DNA of 64,000 nucleotides from Sediminibacterium sp. (GTDB lineage Bacteria; Bacteroidota; Bacteroidia; Chitinophagales; Chitinophagaceae). A program made the position numbers and the translations under genes. The DNA lies in the NCBI GenBank assembly GCA_017537025.1, contig JAFWCB010000009.1, positions 59,443 to 123,442 on the forward strand, given 5' to 3'. This document shows, in pieces, positions 52,546 to 61,477 of the stretch (position 1 is its first letter; each line of letters begins with the position of its first letter). The notes under the pieces were generated by a model. It did not search any database. It was not told the origin of the DNA and worked only from the letters and a program-made list of their open reading frames with translations.

Positions 52546-53928
52546 ATGAGAAAATTTTTGATTTTTGCAGCATTATTTTTTTTGAAAAGTGCATCTGCTC
52601 AAATGATGACACCTGAAGTGTTTATACAGCAAGTGCGCCAATATCATCCTATTGCAAAACAAGCTGCTATTCAGGTAGCAAAAGCACAAGCAGATTTATT
52701 ATCAGCTCGCGGAGGTTTTGATCCGGCAATAACACTTGATGCGAGTAGAAAAACTTTTGATGGGAAAAATTATTACTACTATACAAACCCTGAGTTTAAA
52801 CTACCTACTCGTATCGGTGGATTAGATGTAAAAACTGGTTTAGAAAATAATGGCGGGCAATTTTTGAATAACCAAGTTACCGAAGGTCAATCCAGTTATG
52901 TAGGGATTGAATTACCTATTGCTAAAGGATTATTGATCGATAAGCGTAGAGCAACCTTACAGCAAGCAAAAATTTATCGTTCGCAAAGTGAGCAAGAAAA
53001 AGCAAAAATGATCAACGATCTGTTATTTGACGCGTACACCGGCTATTGGCAATGGGCCGGTGCATGGCAACTCTATACTATTTATTCCCAATTTTTAAGT
53101 ATTTCAACAGATCGATTCCGACTGGTAAAAATAGCTTTTCAAAATGGGGATCGCTCTGCCATTGATACTGTAGAAGCCCTTACACAGGTACAGAATTTTC
53201 AGATGCTTCAGGTAGATGCGGCTGTTCGATTAAATACGGCATCACTAGAGCTATCTAATTTTTTATGGGATAGTAGAGATAGTGCTTATGAGCTCGCGCC
53301 AACTGTAGTACCTGATACTATTTCTTTTAATTTAACAGCACCTGCACGTTCCCTAGAAAATTTGCTGGTATTGTCTTCAACCACTAACCCGATCTTAAGA
53401 TCTTACAGTTATAAATTAGATGCTTTAGAGGTTGAAAGAAAGTTGAAATTTCAAAATATTCTTCCTGTTGTAAACGTAAAAGCAAACTTGTTGAATAGAG
53501 GATATAATGTAATGAAAGATTTTGGTGGTGCACTTTTTCAAAACAATTATTATTGGGGGGTTGACGTAAAAATACCTCTTTTCCTCAGAGAAGGCAGGGG
53601 AGATTATCAAAAAGCAAAATTGAAATTACAGGAAACAAATTATGAGTTAGCCGCAAAACGCTGGGAGGTAGAAAATAAAATTAAAAATTATTATACCGAA
53701 ACCCATTTATTACAAAAGCAAATAATGGCCACCCAGAATGCATTTAATGGTTTTAGTACCTTACTAAGAGCAGAGTCTTTACGATTCCAAAATGGCGAGA
53801 GTTCTTTATTTCTCATTAACACCCGTGAAAATAAACTTATTGAAACGGCTGAAAAACTCGTCAACCTCCGCGTTAAATATTTAAAAGCGAATTACGCTGC
53901 AGAGTGGGCTGCGGGTACACTCAGATAA
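52546..53928 (+). CDS. TolC-family outer membrane efflux protein
   Basis: 460 residues with a signal peptide (RKFLIFAALFFLKSASAQ) and the alternating helical hairpins of TolC-type proteins (AKAQADLLSARGGFDP early; ENKLIETAEKLVNLRVKYL late). It is the presumed exit duct of the ABC-HlyD system encoded just upstream, 3 bases away. The convergent glycosylase gene begins 25 bases after it, with no clear terminator hairpin between them. Confidence 0.88.
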   Translation: MRKFLIFAALFFLKSASAQMMTPEVFIQQVRQYHPIAKQAAIQVAKAQADLLSARGGFDPAITLDASRKTFDGKNYYYYTNPEFKLPTRIGGLDVKTGLENNGGQFLNNQVTEGQSSYVGIELPIAKGLLIDKRRATLQQAKIYRSQSEQEKAKMINDLLFDAYTGYWQWAGAWQLYTIYSQFLSISTDRFRLVKIAFQNGDRSAIDTVEALTQVQNFQMLQVDAAVRLNTASLELSNFLWDSRDSAYELAPTVVPDTISFNLTAPARSLENLLVLSSTTNPILRSYSYKLDALEVERKLKFQNILPVVNVKANLLNRGYNVMKDFGGALFQNNYYWGVDVKIPLFLREGRGDYQKAKLKLQETNYELAAKRWEVENKIKNYYTETHLLQKQIMATQNAFNGFSTLLRAESLRFQNGESSLFLINTRENKLIETAEKLVNLRVKYLKANYAAEWAAGTLR

Positions 53929-53953
53929 CTTAGTCTAATTTTTAATTAAATAC

Positions 53954-54637
53954 CTAAAGCTTGATATTCTTTCTTTGTATATATGCCCACCATAACATAA
54001 AGGCGGCAATGGTTTTATAGGGAGCCCATTGTTCTACTATCCATTCCATTTCTTCTTTACTAGTTTCTTTGGGTAGTTTTTTAATATGCTTTAAACTATT
54101 TACCAGCGCTACATCTCCAAAAGGAAATAAATTTGGCCTGCTGAGTACCATCATTAAAAACACATCGGCAGTCCAGTTACCAATACCTTTTATTTTCGTA
54201 AGTTTTGTTCTAATAATGTCATCCGATTCATTAGCTAATAAACGAAGATTTATTTCCCCGTTCACCATTGCTGTCGCAAGGTTTCGGGTATAGGATGTTT
54301 TTTGTTTACTAAAATAAGCAGCTCTAAAATCTTCATCAGATAATGCCAGTAACTTTTCAGGTGTGCATTTTCCTATTTTCTTTTTTAATTGTAAAAAAGC
54401 TGCTTTTGCAGAAGCTAAAGAAACCTGCTGCTCTAAGATAATTTGTACCAATGTTTCAACATGTAAAGCCCTTTTCCAGAATGGCGGATAGCCATAAGAT
54501 TCAATAATTATTTTTAAATCTGCATCTTTATCAGCTAAGCTATTACAAAGACGTATCAGTTCTTTATCATCAAAACTAGGTGTTGCCAAAAACTTATTTC
54601 TTTTTGAAGCTTGCCATAAAGTGTTTACTATACTCAC
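53954..54637 (-). CDS. DNA-3-methyladenine glycosylase II-like (HhH-GPD)
   Basis: 227 residues. The helix-hairpin-helix reads LTKIKGIGNWTADVFLMMVL, and the catalytic Asp is in FPFGDVALVN, as in AlkA-type glycosylases. The QIILEQQVSLASAKA block is the typical first conserved helix. There is no N-terminal TBP-like domain, so it is the short form. It should excise alkylated bases. Its start lies 44 bases inside the end of the enoyl-CoA hydratase gene, so it is likely co-translated. Confidence 0.9.
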   Translation of the reverse strand: MSIVNTLWQASKRNKFLATPSFDDKELIRLCNSLADKDADLKIIIESYGYPPFWKRALHVETLVQIILEQQVSLASAKAAFLQLKKKIGKCTPEKLLALSDEDFRAAYFSKQKTSYTRNLATAMVNGEINLRLLANESDDIIRTKLTKIKGIGNWTADVFLMMVLSRPNLFPFGDVALVNSLKHIKKLPKETSKEEMEWIVEQWAPYKTIAAFMLWWAYIQRKNIKL

Positions 54638-55364
54638 TAAGTATTAATCTACCACTTATAGCTGCTCTTTCTTTTAGTAATACATCCCATTGCTCCGTGC
54701 CATTCCAGAAAATTTTTTTGATCTCAGCTAAAGCCTCTGTGCTCGACTTTGATAATGTTGTAGATAAACGTGTAATAGCATCGTCCATACCCGCGATATC
54801 TTTATGCAATTCTGCAAATAAACCCTTTTTTCGAGCCCAATCTGCCGGGCGATACATGGTGGCATCGATGGTGAGTTGAGAAAATGCAGACAATCCTATT
54901 TTTCGCTCAACAGCCGGACCTACTACGAAAGGACCGATACCTACTGCTAATTCACTGAGTTTTACTTCCGCTGCTTCACAAGCGATAGCATAATCTGCAG
55001 CGGCGGCTAATCCTACACCACCTCCAATACATTTACCTTGTACTCGGGCAATAATAATTTTACCACAGGTACGCATGGCATTAATGACATTAGCGAAACC
55101 ACTAAAAAATTTCAACCCCTCCGCTTCATTAGAAATAGCTGCCAGTTCATCAAAAGAGGCTCCTGCACAAAATGTTTTTTCACCGGCTGAGCGAAGAATA
55201 ATAACTTTTGTTTGTGGATCCTGACCTTCTGCGTGTATAGTTTTCGCTAATGCTTCTAATACTTTACCCGGTAATGAATTGCTCTGTGGGTGATAAAATT
55301 CAATGGTGGCAATACCGTGCTCACGTTCTGTTTTTACATACCCTTCTTTTATTTCTTCTATCAT
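54594..55364 (-). CDS. Enoyl-CoA hydratase/isomerase family protein
   Basis: 256 residues of the crotonase fold. Oxyanion-hole loops GEKTFCAGASFDEL and VQGKCIGGGVGLAAAADYAIA are present, and the acidic residue in VKLSELAVGIGP corresponds to one catalytic Glu. It lies 9 bases after paaZ, so it probably hydrates or isomerises ring-opened phenylacetyl-CoA derivatives as a PaaF/PaaG-type enzyme (inference from context). Its 3' end overlaps the glycosylase gene by 44 bases. Confidence 0.85.
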   Translation of the reverse strand: MIEEIKEGYVKTEREHGIATIEFYHPQSNSLPGKVLEALAKTIHAEGQDPQTKVIILRSAGEKTFCAGASFDELAAISNEAEGLKFFSGFANVINAMRTCGKIIIARVQGKCIGGGVGLAAAADYAIACEAAEVKLSELAVGIGPFVVGPAVERKIGLSAFSQLTIDATMYRPADWARKKGLFAELHKDIAGMDDAITRLSTTLSKSSTEALAEIKKIFWNGTEQWDVLLKERAAISGRLILSEYSKHFMASFKKK

Positions 55365-55373
55365 ATGTACTTT

Positions 55374-57431
55374 TTAATCTTCAATCTTCAGTCTTTTCTC
55401 CACCATCGTTAATATGGTTGCAATACCTACTAGTTCTTCATTCTCATCAATCATTTCAACCAACCATTTTACGATACCCTTGTCAATATCTGTGATTTCT
55501 TTTTTCTCCTGTTGAATTTTTTCTTTACAAGTAAACCGAACATACATAGTTGAACCCGGGTACATCGGTTTGGTGAAACGAAGTTCATCTATTCCATAAT
55601 TTAATAAAACAGGATTTTTTTCATAACTACTAACAAATAATCCCGCTGACATACTCATGAGTAGATAGCCATGTGCTACTTGGCGTTCAAACATCGTACC
55701 CGTAAAATCGGTACTGGTTAAATGTGCATAGAAATGATCTCCGCTTAAGTCGGCAAATGCATTAATATCTTCTGAAGTAATGGTTCTTTTTTCCGTAATA
55801 AGTTGATCGCCGATAGCAAGTTCTTCAAAATATTTTTTAAAGGGATGTATGGTATCGGTATTTCCCTTAGCTCCTTGTTGGTATACTCCACTGATAGCGG
55901 TAATCATGTCGGGAGAGCCTTGCACGGCTACTCTTTGCATATAGTGCTTCACTCCGCGTATACCGCCCATTTCTTCTCCACCACCTGCTCTGCCGGGCCC
56001 TCCATGTACTAATAGCGGAAGGGGTGATCCATGTCCGGTACTTTCTTTAGCACAATCATTATTTAATATCAATACCCTTCCATGATAGGTGCCGGCGCCA
56101 ATTACATAATCTTTAGCGATAGTAGGGTCTGCTGTTACAATAGAACTAACCAATGAGCCTTTCCCCATTTTTGCTAATGTAATGGCTTCTTCAATGGATG
56201 AATAAGGCATCATAGTTGCAACCGGACCAAAAGGTTCTGTTTCATGAACAACTGTATCGCCGAATGGATTTGTATTCAGGAGTAAAAGTGGACTCATAAA
56301 CGCACCTTTCTCAGCATCTGCATCAACGGTGCTTACGCTATCTAATGAGCCATATATAATTTGTGAGGAAGCGAGGATTTTTTGTACCTGAGATTTTACT
56401 TCTGTTCGTTGTGATTCTCCCGCCAATGAACCCATGCGTACTTTTTCATTCAACGGATTACCAATAATTGTTTGTGCTAAAGCCCTACCTAAAGCAATTT
56501 GTACATCTTCTATTTTATTTTCCGGAACAAAAATGCGTCGAATAGCGGTACATCTTTGTCCGGCTTTAGTTGTCATTTCTTTCCTAACTTCTTTAATAAA
56601 AATATCCCATTCAGGCATATTAGGTGTAATATCATTTCCTAGTACAATGCAGTTTAATGAATCTGCTTCCATTGTAAAGGGAACATTTTCTGCTACTACT
56701 TTTTTACCTGATTTCAACAATAATCCTGTTGACGCAGAGCCTGTGAACGTAACTACATCTTGTGATGTAACATGTTCTAATAAATCACCTGCACTGCCAC
56801 AAATCAGTTGTAAGGCTCCCTGGGGTAATATATCCGAAGCTATGATTTCTTTTACCACTGCTTCTGTTACATACGATGTTAGTGTTGCAGGTTTTACAAT
56901 AGCAGGCATACCGGCTAATAAGTTCACGGCAATTTTTTCGAGCATTCCCCAAACAGGAAAATTAAATGCATTGATATGGATAGCTACGCCCTCTTTAGGG
57001 ATCAATAAATGATGCCCCATAAAACTACCTGCTTTCCCCAGAATATGCTGTTCACCATCTAAACAATAAGGGGTATCGGGAAATTTCCGTCGAAGAGAAG
57101 CATATGAAAATAAGTTTCCTATCCCCCCTTCAATATCTACCCAACTATCGGCTTTTGTAGCCCCTGTTTGATAGCTGATATCATAAAATTTTGGCAAGTG
57201 CTCTCTCAAATGAAGTGCTAATGCTCGCAACATTAAACCCCGCTCATGAAAACTCATATGTCGCAATGCTATGTTGCCTTTTGTTCTGGCAAAATGAAGC
57301 GCGGCAGCAAAATCAATCCCTTTTGTACTGGCTTTGGCAATGGGCTCACCGGTTACAGCATTGAATAGTAGTTGCCCATCTCCTTCCCCTTTAATCCAAC
57401 TACCTTGAATATAGTTCTCTACCTGATACAT
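55374..57431 (-). CDS. paaZ: PaaZ-type bifunctional oxepin-CoA hydrolase / semialdehyde dehydrogenase
   Basis: 685 residues from the ATG at 57431; an earlier in-frame start adds 6 residues. The aldehyde dehydrogenase domain (about 1-520) has the catalytic Glu in FTMEADSLN and Cys in GQRCTAIRR, with the unusual GGIRGVKHYMQR ending typical of PaaZ. A C-terminal MaoC-type hydratase (about 540-680) shows DLSGDHFYAH and FERQVAHGYLLMS. PaaZ opens the oxepin ring in aerobic phenylacetate degradation and oxidises the aldehyde. The other paa genes are not in this window. An enoyl-CoA hydratase follows. Confidence 0.93.
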   Translation of the reverse strand: MYQVENYIQGSWIKGEGDGQLLFNAVTGEPIAKASTKGIDFAAALHFARTKGNIALRHMSFHERGLMLRALALHLREHLPKFYDISYQTGATKADSWVDIEGGIGNLFSYASLRRKFPDTPYCLDGEQHILGKAGSFMGHHLLIPKEGVAIHINAFNFPVWGMLEKIAVNLLAGMPAIVKPATLTSYVTEAVVKEIIASDILPQGALQLICGSAGDLLEHVTSQDVVTFTGSASTGLLLKSGKKVVAENVPFTMEADSLNCIVLGNDITPNMPEWDIFIKEVRKEMTTKAGQRCTAIRRIFVPENKIEDVQIALGRALAQTIIGNPLNEKVRMGSLAGESQRTEVKSQVQKILASSQIIYGSLDSVSTVDADAEKGAFMSPLLLLNTNPFGDTVVHETEPFGPVATMMPYSSIEEAITLAKMGKGSLVSSIVTADPTIAKDYVIGAGTYHGRVLILNNDCAKESTGHGSPLPLLVHGGPGRAGGGEEMGGIRGVKHYMQRVAVQGSPDMITAISGVYQQGAKGNTDTIHPFKKYFEELAIGDQLITEKRTITSEDINAFADLSGDHFYAHLTSTDFTGTMFERQVAHGYLLMSMSAGLFVSSYEKNPVLLNYGIDELRFTKPMYPGSTMYVRFTCKEKIQQEKKEITDIDKGIVKWLVEMIDENEELVGIATILTMVEKRLKIED
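55376..55396. repeat. Short heptamer run at the 3' end of paaZ
   Basis: AATCTTC, AATCTTC and AGTCTTT immediately precede the complement of the paaZ stop and encode its last residues RLKIED. Only three units, so the call is modest. Confidence 0.55.
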
Positions 57432-57483
57432 AACTATCTTGATTATCACAGCAAAGCTAACGATTGATAGTTTATAGGGAAGA

Positions 57484-57518
57484 AAATAAAAAACCCATCC
57501 AGCTTGAGGCAGGATGGG
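57484..57518 (-). terminator. Intrinsic terminator downstream of adk
   Basis: Read on the minus strand, the stem CCCATCC (57518-57512) and GGATGGG (57500-57494) with an 11-base loop is followed by a T-rich run (TTTTTTATTTTC). It lies after the adk stop and before paaZ, so it separates the two units. Confidence 0.85.
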
Positions 57519-57558
57519 ATAGCAGTTGGTTATTGGTCACAAAAACTTTAACGGTTAT

Positions 57559-58140
57559 TTAAATAGACAAGCGTTTATCAATTTCGCTGCAAAGCCCGTT
57601 GAAAATTTCGTCAACGGTGCCCTCGCCTTTCAAGTGTACCACCTTATTAAACTTTTCGTAGTAGTTGGCAACCACTGTTGTTTTTTGCTTGTATTCGATG
57701 ATACGGGCCCTAATTACGGCTTCATTTGTATCATCGCTTCTACCGCTGGTAAGACCTCTGTTTAATAGCCTTTTTACCAATTCCTCTTCACTTACATCAA
57801 GTGCCAAAACAACCCCAATTTCAGTATTTTTTAATTTCAAGAGTTTATCTAGAGACTCGCTCTGAGCAACAGTTCTAGGGAATCCGTCGAATAAAAATCC
57901 CTTAGCTTGAGGATTCTCGTCTAAAGCAGAGCTAATCATGCCTACTACCACTTCATCCGGCACTAGCTGACCCTTATCCATAAGACTTTTAGCCTCAATT
58001 CCGAGGGGTGTTTTGCGTGCGATTTCACTACGTAAGAGGTCGCCGGTAGAGAGGTGTTTGAGGCCATAAGCAGCAATCAATTTTTCACTTTGTGTACCTT
58101 TTCCACTTCCGGGAGGACCGAATAAGATAATATTAAACAT
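57559..58140 (-). CDS. adk: Adenylate kinase
   Basis: 193 residues from the ATG at 58140, giving the classical start FNIILFGPPGSGKGTQSEKL. The longer frame to 58230 is untypical. AMP-site DGFPRT is in LFDGFPRTVAQSE, and the GDLLRSEIA helix is normal. The LID is the short form (NRGLTSGRSDDT), lacking the zinc-finger insert. It interconverts AMP, ADP and ATP and is essential in most bacteria. A terminator follows, separating it from paaZ. It is divergent from msrB. Confidence 0.95.
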   Translation of the reverse strand: MFNIILFGPPGSGKGTQSEKLIAAYGLKHLSTGDLLRSEIARKTPLGIEAKSLMDKGQLVPDEVVVGMISSALDENPQAKGFLFDGFPRTVAQSESLDKLLKLKNTEIGVVLALDVSEEELVKRLLNRGLTSGRSDDTNEAVIRARIIEYKQKTTVVANYYEKFNKVVHLKGEGTVDEIFNGLCSEIDKRLSI

Positions 58141-58316
58141 GTACGTACTAACCTTGAATGAAGAACAAATATACAATCGAACTGTTAAATTATCTTTAAC
58201 AGCATAATAAATCCTTTTAACCGTGTACAATTCAGCAATTAACGTTTGTTTTAGGAATAAAATGAAAGCTTTTTAAGTTTGCTACGTATATAATAACATA
58301 TCTAAATAATTATAAC

Positions 58317-58880
58317 ATGAAATTGATTATCACCCTAACAACTCTTGTGTTTCTATTACCGGGTTGTTGGGCTCAACAAAACAAGTCAAAACAAATAACA
58401 ACCATGGATACCAGTAAAAAAATGACGAACCCATACTATTCAAGAAATAGTAAAGATAAAGTAGCGGTAAATGATGAAGAGTGGAAGAAAGTGCTTTCCC
58501 CGGAAGTATATTATATTGCCAGAGAGAAGGGTACCGAGCGACCCTGGACGAGCAAGTTTGAGAGTTTTAAAGAGGCTGGCACCTATTATTGTGCCGTTTG
58601 TGGTAACGCCCTATTTAAAAGTGATACAAAATTTGAGAGCGGATGCGGCTGGCCTAGTTTTTATGAGCCTATTTCAAAAGGGTCTATCATTTATTTGCCC
58701 GATAATACGCATGGTATGCAAAGAACTGAAGTGCAATGTGGTAAATGCAAATCTCATTTGGGTCATGTGTTTGAAGATGGCCCACCTCCAACCGGCTTAC
58801 GTTACTGTATTAACGGGGTAGTATTAGATTTTGAGAAAGCTAAGGAAGCAGAGAAGAAGTATGATGCGAAGAAGGGATAA
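58317..58880 (+). CDS. msrB: Peptide-methionine (R)-S-oxide reductase, lipoprotein form
   Basis: 187 residues. The N-terminal signal ends in LLPGCWAQ, a lipobox-like site (Cys17), so the enzyme is probably exported and membrane-anchored. The MsrB core has two CxxC zinc pairs (CAVCGNALF and CGKCKSHLG), the substrate motif SGCGWPSF, and the catalytic Cys in RYCINGVVLDF. It reduces R-methionine sulfoxide in oxidised proteins. The kinase gene behind it is convergent, with repeat DNA in the gap (58881-58998). Confidence 0.93.
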   Translation: MKLIITLTTLVFLLPGCWAQQNKSKQITTMDTSKKMTNPYYSRNSKDKVAVNDEEWKKVLSPEVYYIAREKGTERPWTSKFESFKEAGTYYCAVCGNALFKSDTKFESGCGWPSFYEPISKGSIIYLPDNTHGMQRTEVQCGKCKSHLGHVFEDGPPPTGLRYCINGVVLDFEKAKEAEKKYDAKKG

Positions 58881-58917
58881 TGATTTATTCGGATAATTTC
58901 TAAAACTATTTATTCTT

Positions 58918-58967
58918 TCTTTGCGACTTTGCGTTGAAATATTAAACGCGAAGACGCAAAGGCGCTA
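58918..58967. repeat. CTTTGCGACTTTGCGTT palindromic repeat after kinase copy 2
   Basis: Reverse-orientation near-copy of the repeat at 32883-32940, centred on GTTGAAATATTAAACG, with the arm AAGACGCAAAGGCGCTA. It lies between msrB and the kinase 3' end. Compared with the other copy, about 16 bases (TAAGACGCCAAGTT region) are missing from one arm. Confidence 0.83.
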
Positions 58968-59010
58968 CCCTTCCCCGCCATGGCGGGGTAAACTAAGCTC
59001 AGGGTGACAT
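58968..59010 (-). repeat. Inserted TGTCACCCTGAGC element with CCCCGCC hairpin
   Basis: On the minus strand, ATGTCACCCTGAGCTTAG is followed by the perfect palindrome CCCCGCCATGGCGGGG (58973-58988). The segment is absent at the equivalent place after kinase copy 1 (near 32880), where the palindromic repeat directly follows the last codons. It supplies the final codons and the TGA stop of kinase copy 2. Confidence 0.85.
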
Positions 59011-61374
59011 GGGTATCTCAATCTTAAACGTTGTTCCCTTTCCTTGTTCACTCTCCACAGTTAGCTTACCTCCATGCACTTTCGTAACAATATCATAAGC
59101 CAAGCTTAATCCCAATCCCGTTCCTTGTCCGGTGGGTTTGGTGGTGAAAAAAGGCTGGAAGATCTTCTCTTTGATTTCGCTTGGTATGCCCGTGCCGTTG
59201 TCGGATACTGTGATTTCAATTTTATTCCCTAAGTTTTTGGTGCTTACAGTAACTGTTGGGCTATAAGGTGTAAGCTGTAAGCCGGAAGGAATACCTTTTT
59301 CCTCACTACTTATTGCTTCAACCTTATGGCTTATAGCCTCTTCCTTCCCCCTTTCGCCTACGGCGAAAAACGCATTATTGATCAAATTCAATACCACCCT
59401 TCCCATATCCTGCGGAACGATATTTACTTTTGGTATCGTTTCATCAAACTCCGTTTTAAATTCTGCATTAAAGTTCTTGTCTTTTGCCCTTAAGCCATGA
59501 TAAGCCAATCTTAAATACTCATCACATAAAGCATTGATATCCGTTGGTTCTTTTTGTCCGCTTGAGGTTCTGGAGTGCTGCAGCATGCCCTTCACAATTG
59601 CCGCTGCTCTTTGTCCATGATGATTGATTTTTTCGGAGTTGGATTGAAGGTCTTTTAGAATATCTTGCTGATCGGCTGTCACCCCGAGCTTGTCGAGGGG
59701 TCCCAGCTCTTGTAACAATTCATTATTTAGCTCCGAGAAATTATTCACAAAGTTCAGCGGGTTCTGAATCTCATGTGCAATACCTGCCGTAAGTTCTCCA
59801 AGGCTTGCCATCTTCTCGGATTGTATTAACTGCTGTTGGGTAGATTTGAGTGTATTGAGGTTCTTTTTATTGATTTGTAATTGGCGATTTACATAATACA
59901 ATGCAAAAACAACAACTAAAATTCCTATTAACGAAATCCATAGTAATAAATTATTTTTTTGTATCAAAGCATTTTGAATAGCATTCTTTTGCTTCATGGT
60001 ATTTAAACTATCCAATTGCTGCAATTCTTTTTTCTCAATTTCGTAATAGGAAATTTTTAATGGTGCTAACGATGCGTCTGTTTCCTTTGTTAATGAATCC
60101 AGTTGGTTGTTGTATAATTTGTAATGAGTAAAATCATTGATAGATGCATAATAGTCTTTAAAAGCAGCTAAATATTTTTTTTGAGCATCTGCTACTTTGC
60201 TCTCATTAGCTTTTTGTAAAGCCATAGTTAAATATGCCAATGCCTTTTGTGGCTGATCTTTTTTCGAATAATACAAGAATTTCCCGTAGTCAATTTCTAA
60301 TGCTCCGAAGTTTGTGTTAAAAGCCCTGCGAATACTGTCTGCCAATTGTTGGGCAATTGCTAAATTGCTTAAACCGTCTTCCGGTTTTCCGGTCTCTATT
60401 AAACAAATTCCTTTTTCAGTAAATATTCTCGATAAAAAATCAAAGTCACTCACACCATTTACACAATATTTTATTAAACTATCACAATAGCTAATACATT
60501 TTTCGTATTTTTTTCCAATAAGCGCTATTGTATTTGCTTGTCCAAAACTATTTTTTAAAATTGCAAGATTAGACAAACGGAAACCAATGGATATAGTAGA
60601 ATCAACAAGTAATTCCCCCCGTGTTGGGTTACCCCAATTTGCATATTCATCTGCTGCAACAGATAAGCTATTACAAAATGTACCTGTGTTGTACTCTTTA
60701 TAAATATCTGCAGCTTTTAAATAATTCGAAATGGCCCTGTTATAGGCGGCCTTAATGTTGTAATAACCACCCAAAGCATGGTAACAAGCAGCCATATTTG
60801 GTCTATTATTTCTAGTGGTGTAGAGCTTTAGCTTTTGCTCATAATATTGATATCGTTCTTCCTGAATATTTAAAGAATAATAGTATAAACGTAAAGTTGA
60901 CAACAAAGCTGGAATAGAATTATTGAACTGATCAAATAATTCAATGGCTTGTTTTATTAATTGGAATCGTTCTATATTTTTTGAAGAAGGGTCATTTATT
61001 TCCCTGAACTGAAGTTGTTTTTGATAAGCTCCATAGTCGGGGTGGTTTAATTGTCGCTTCAACGCTACCAATTCTTTTAAAAAACTTAAACCAATTTTAT
61101 TACCTGTTGCTACAGAAACTTTTAGCGTACCTATTAACCCATTGTCTACATATTGATTTAATAATTGTACCCTTATGGTTGGATTTTTCTCCTTAGATAA
61201 TGCTGCCAATAGGGAGTCTATTTTAGGATCATTTTTTTTATCATTTAAGATCAACGTAGAGGTTGCTGGATTAAAGTCGGGGAATAAGCTTTTTCGAACA
61301 GAGTCCAGAACCCGTGTTTGAGATTGAGCAGCTGCGACTATAATCAGAAAGATAATGAGCAATTGTTTTTTCAT
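58999..61374 (-). CDS. TPR-containing sensor histidine kinase (copy 2)
   Basis: 791 residues from the ATG at 61374, which starts a signal peptide ([18 protein letters not shown]). A TPR region of about 440 residues follows, with a membrane helix ([20 protein letters not shown]). The kinase core has H534 in [13 protein letters not shown] box [17 protein letters not shown] and [15 protein letters not shown]. The catalytic half is nearly identical to copy 1, including both repeat insertions, whereas the TPR half differs. The last three residues (MSP) and the TGA come from a repeat element. It is tandem with two more kinases upstream and has no response regulator nearby. Confidence 0.9.
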   Translation of the reverse strand: MKKQLLIIFLIIVAAAQSQTRVLDSVRKSLFPDFNPATSTLILNDKKNDPKIDSLLAALSKEKNPTIRVQLLNQYVDNGLIGTLKVSVATGNKIGLSFLKELVALKRQLNHPDYGAYQKQLQFREINDPSSKNIERFQLIKQAIELFDQFNNSIPALLSTLRLYYYSLNIQEERYQYYEQKLKLYTTRNNRPNMAACYHALGGYYNIKAAYNRAISNYLKAADIYKEYNTGTFCNSLSVAADEYANWGNPTRGELLVDSTISIGFRLSNLAILKNSFGQANTIALIGKKYEKCISYCDSLIKYCVNGVSDFDFLSRIFTEKGICLIETGKPEDGLSNLAIAQQLADSIRRAFNTNFGALEIDYGKFLYYSKKDQPQKALAYLTMALQKANESKVADAQKKYLAAFKDYYASINDFTHYKLYNNQLDSLTKETDASLAPLKISYYEIEKKELQQLDSLNTMKQKNAIQNALIQKNNLLLWISLIGILVVVFALYYVNRQLQINKKNLNTLKSTQQQLIQSEKMASLGELTAGIAHEIQNPLNFVNNFSELNNELLQELGPLDKLGVTADQQDILKDLQSNSEKINHHGQRAAAIVKGMLQHSRTSSGQKEPTDINALCDEYLRLAYHGLRAKDKNFNAEFKTEFDETIPKVNIVPQDMGRVVLNLINNAFFAVGERGKEEAISHKVEAISSEEKGIPSGLQLTPYSPTVTVSTKNLGNKIEITVSDNGTGIPSEIKEKIFQPFFTTKPTGQGTGLGLSLAYDIVTKVHGGKLTVESEQGKGTTFKIEIPMSP
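59261..59368 (-). repeat. Heptamers and hairpin in kinase copy 2
   Basis: CTATAAG, GTGTAAG and CTGTAAG (59261-59281) and the interrupted palindrome TTTCGCCTACGGCGAAA (59352-59368) flank an insertion of about 30 residues in the ATPase domain, matching copy 1 in place and content. Confidence 0.83.
59676..59703 (-). repeat. CTGTCACCCCGAGC element in kinase copy 2
   Basis: 28-base segment identical in placement to 32187-32214, read in frame as [10 protein letters not shown]. It contains CTGTCACCCCGAGCTTGTCG. Confidence 0.82.
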
Positions 61375-61477
61375 ACAAAATCTTGTAGAAGTAAGGTACA
61401 AAATATAGTGGTGAAGAGGGTAAAATTTGACAAATACGGATTCTAATTCCATATTCTTCAAACAAATAGTTAATAGA

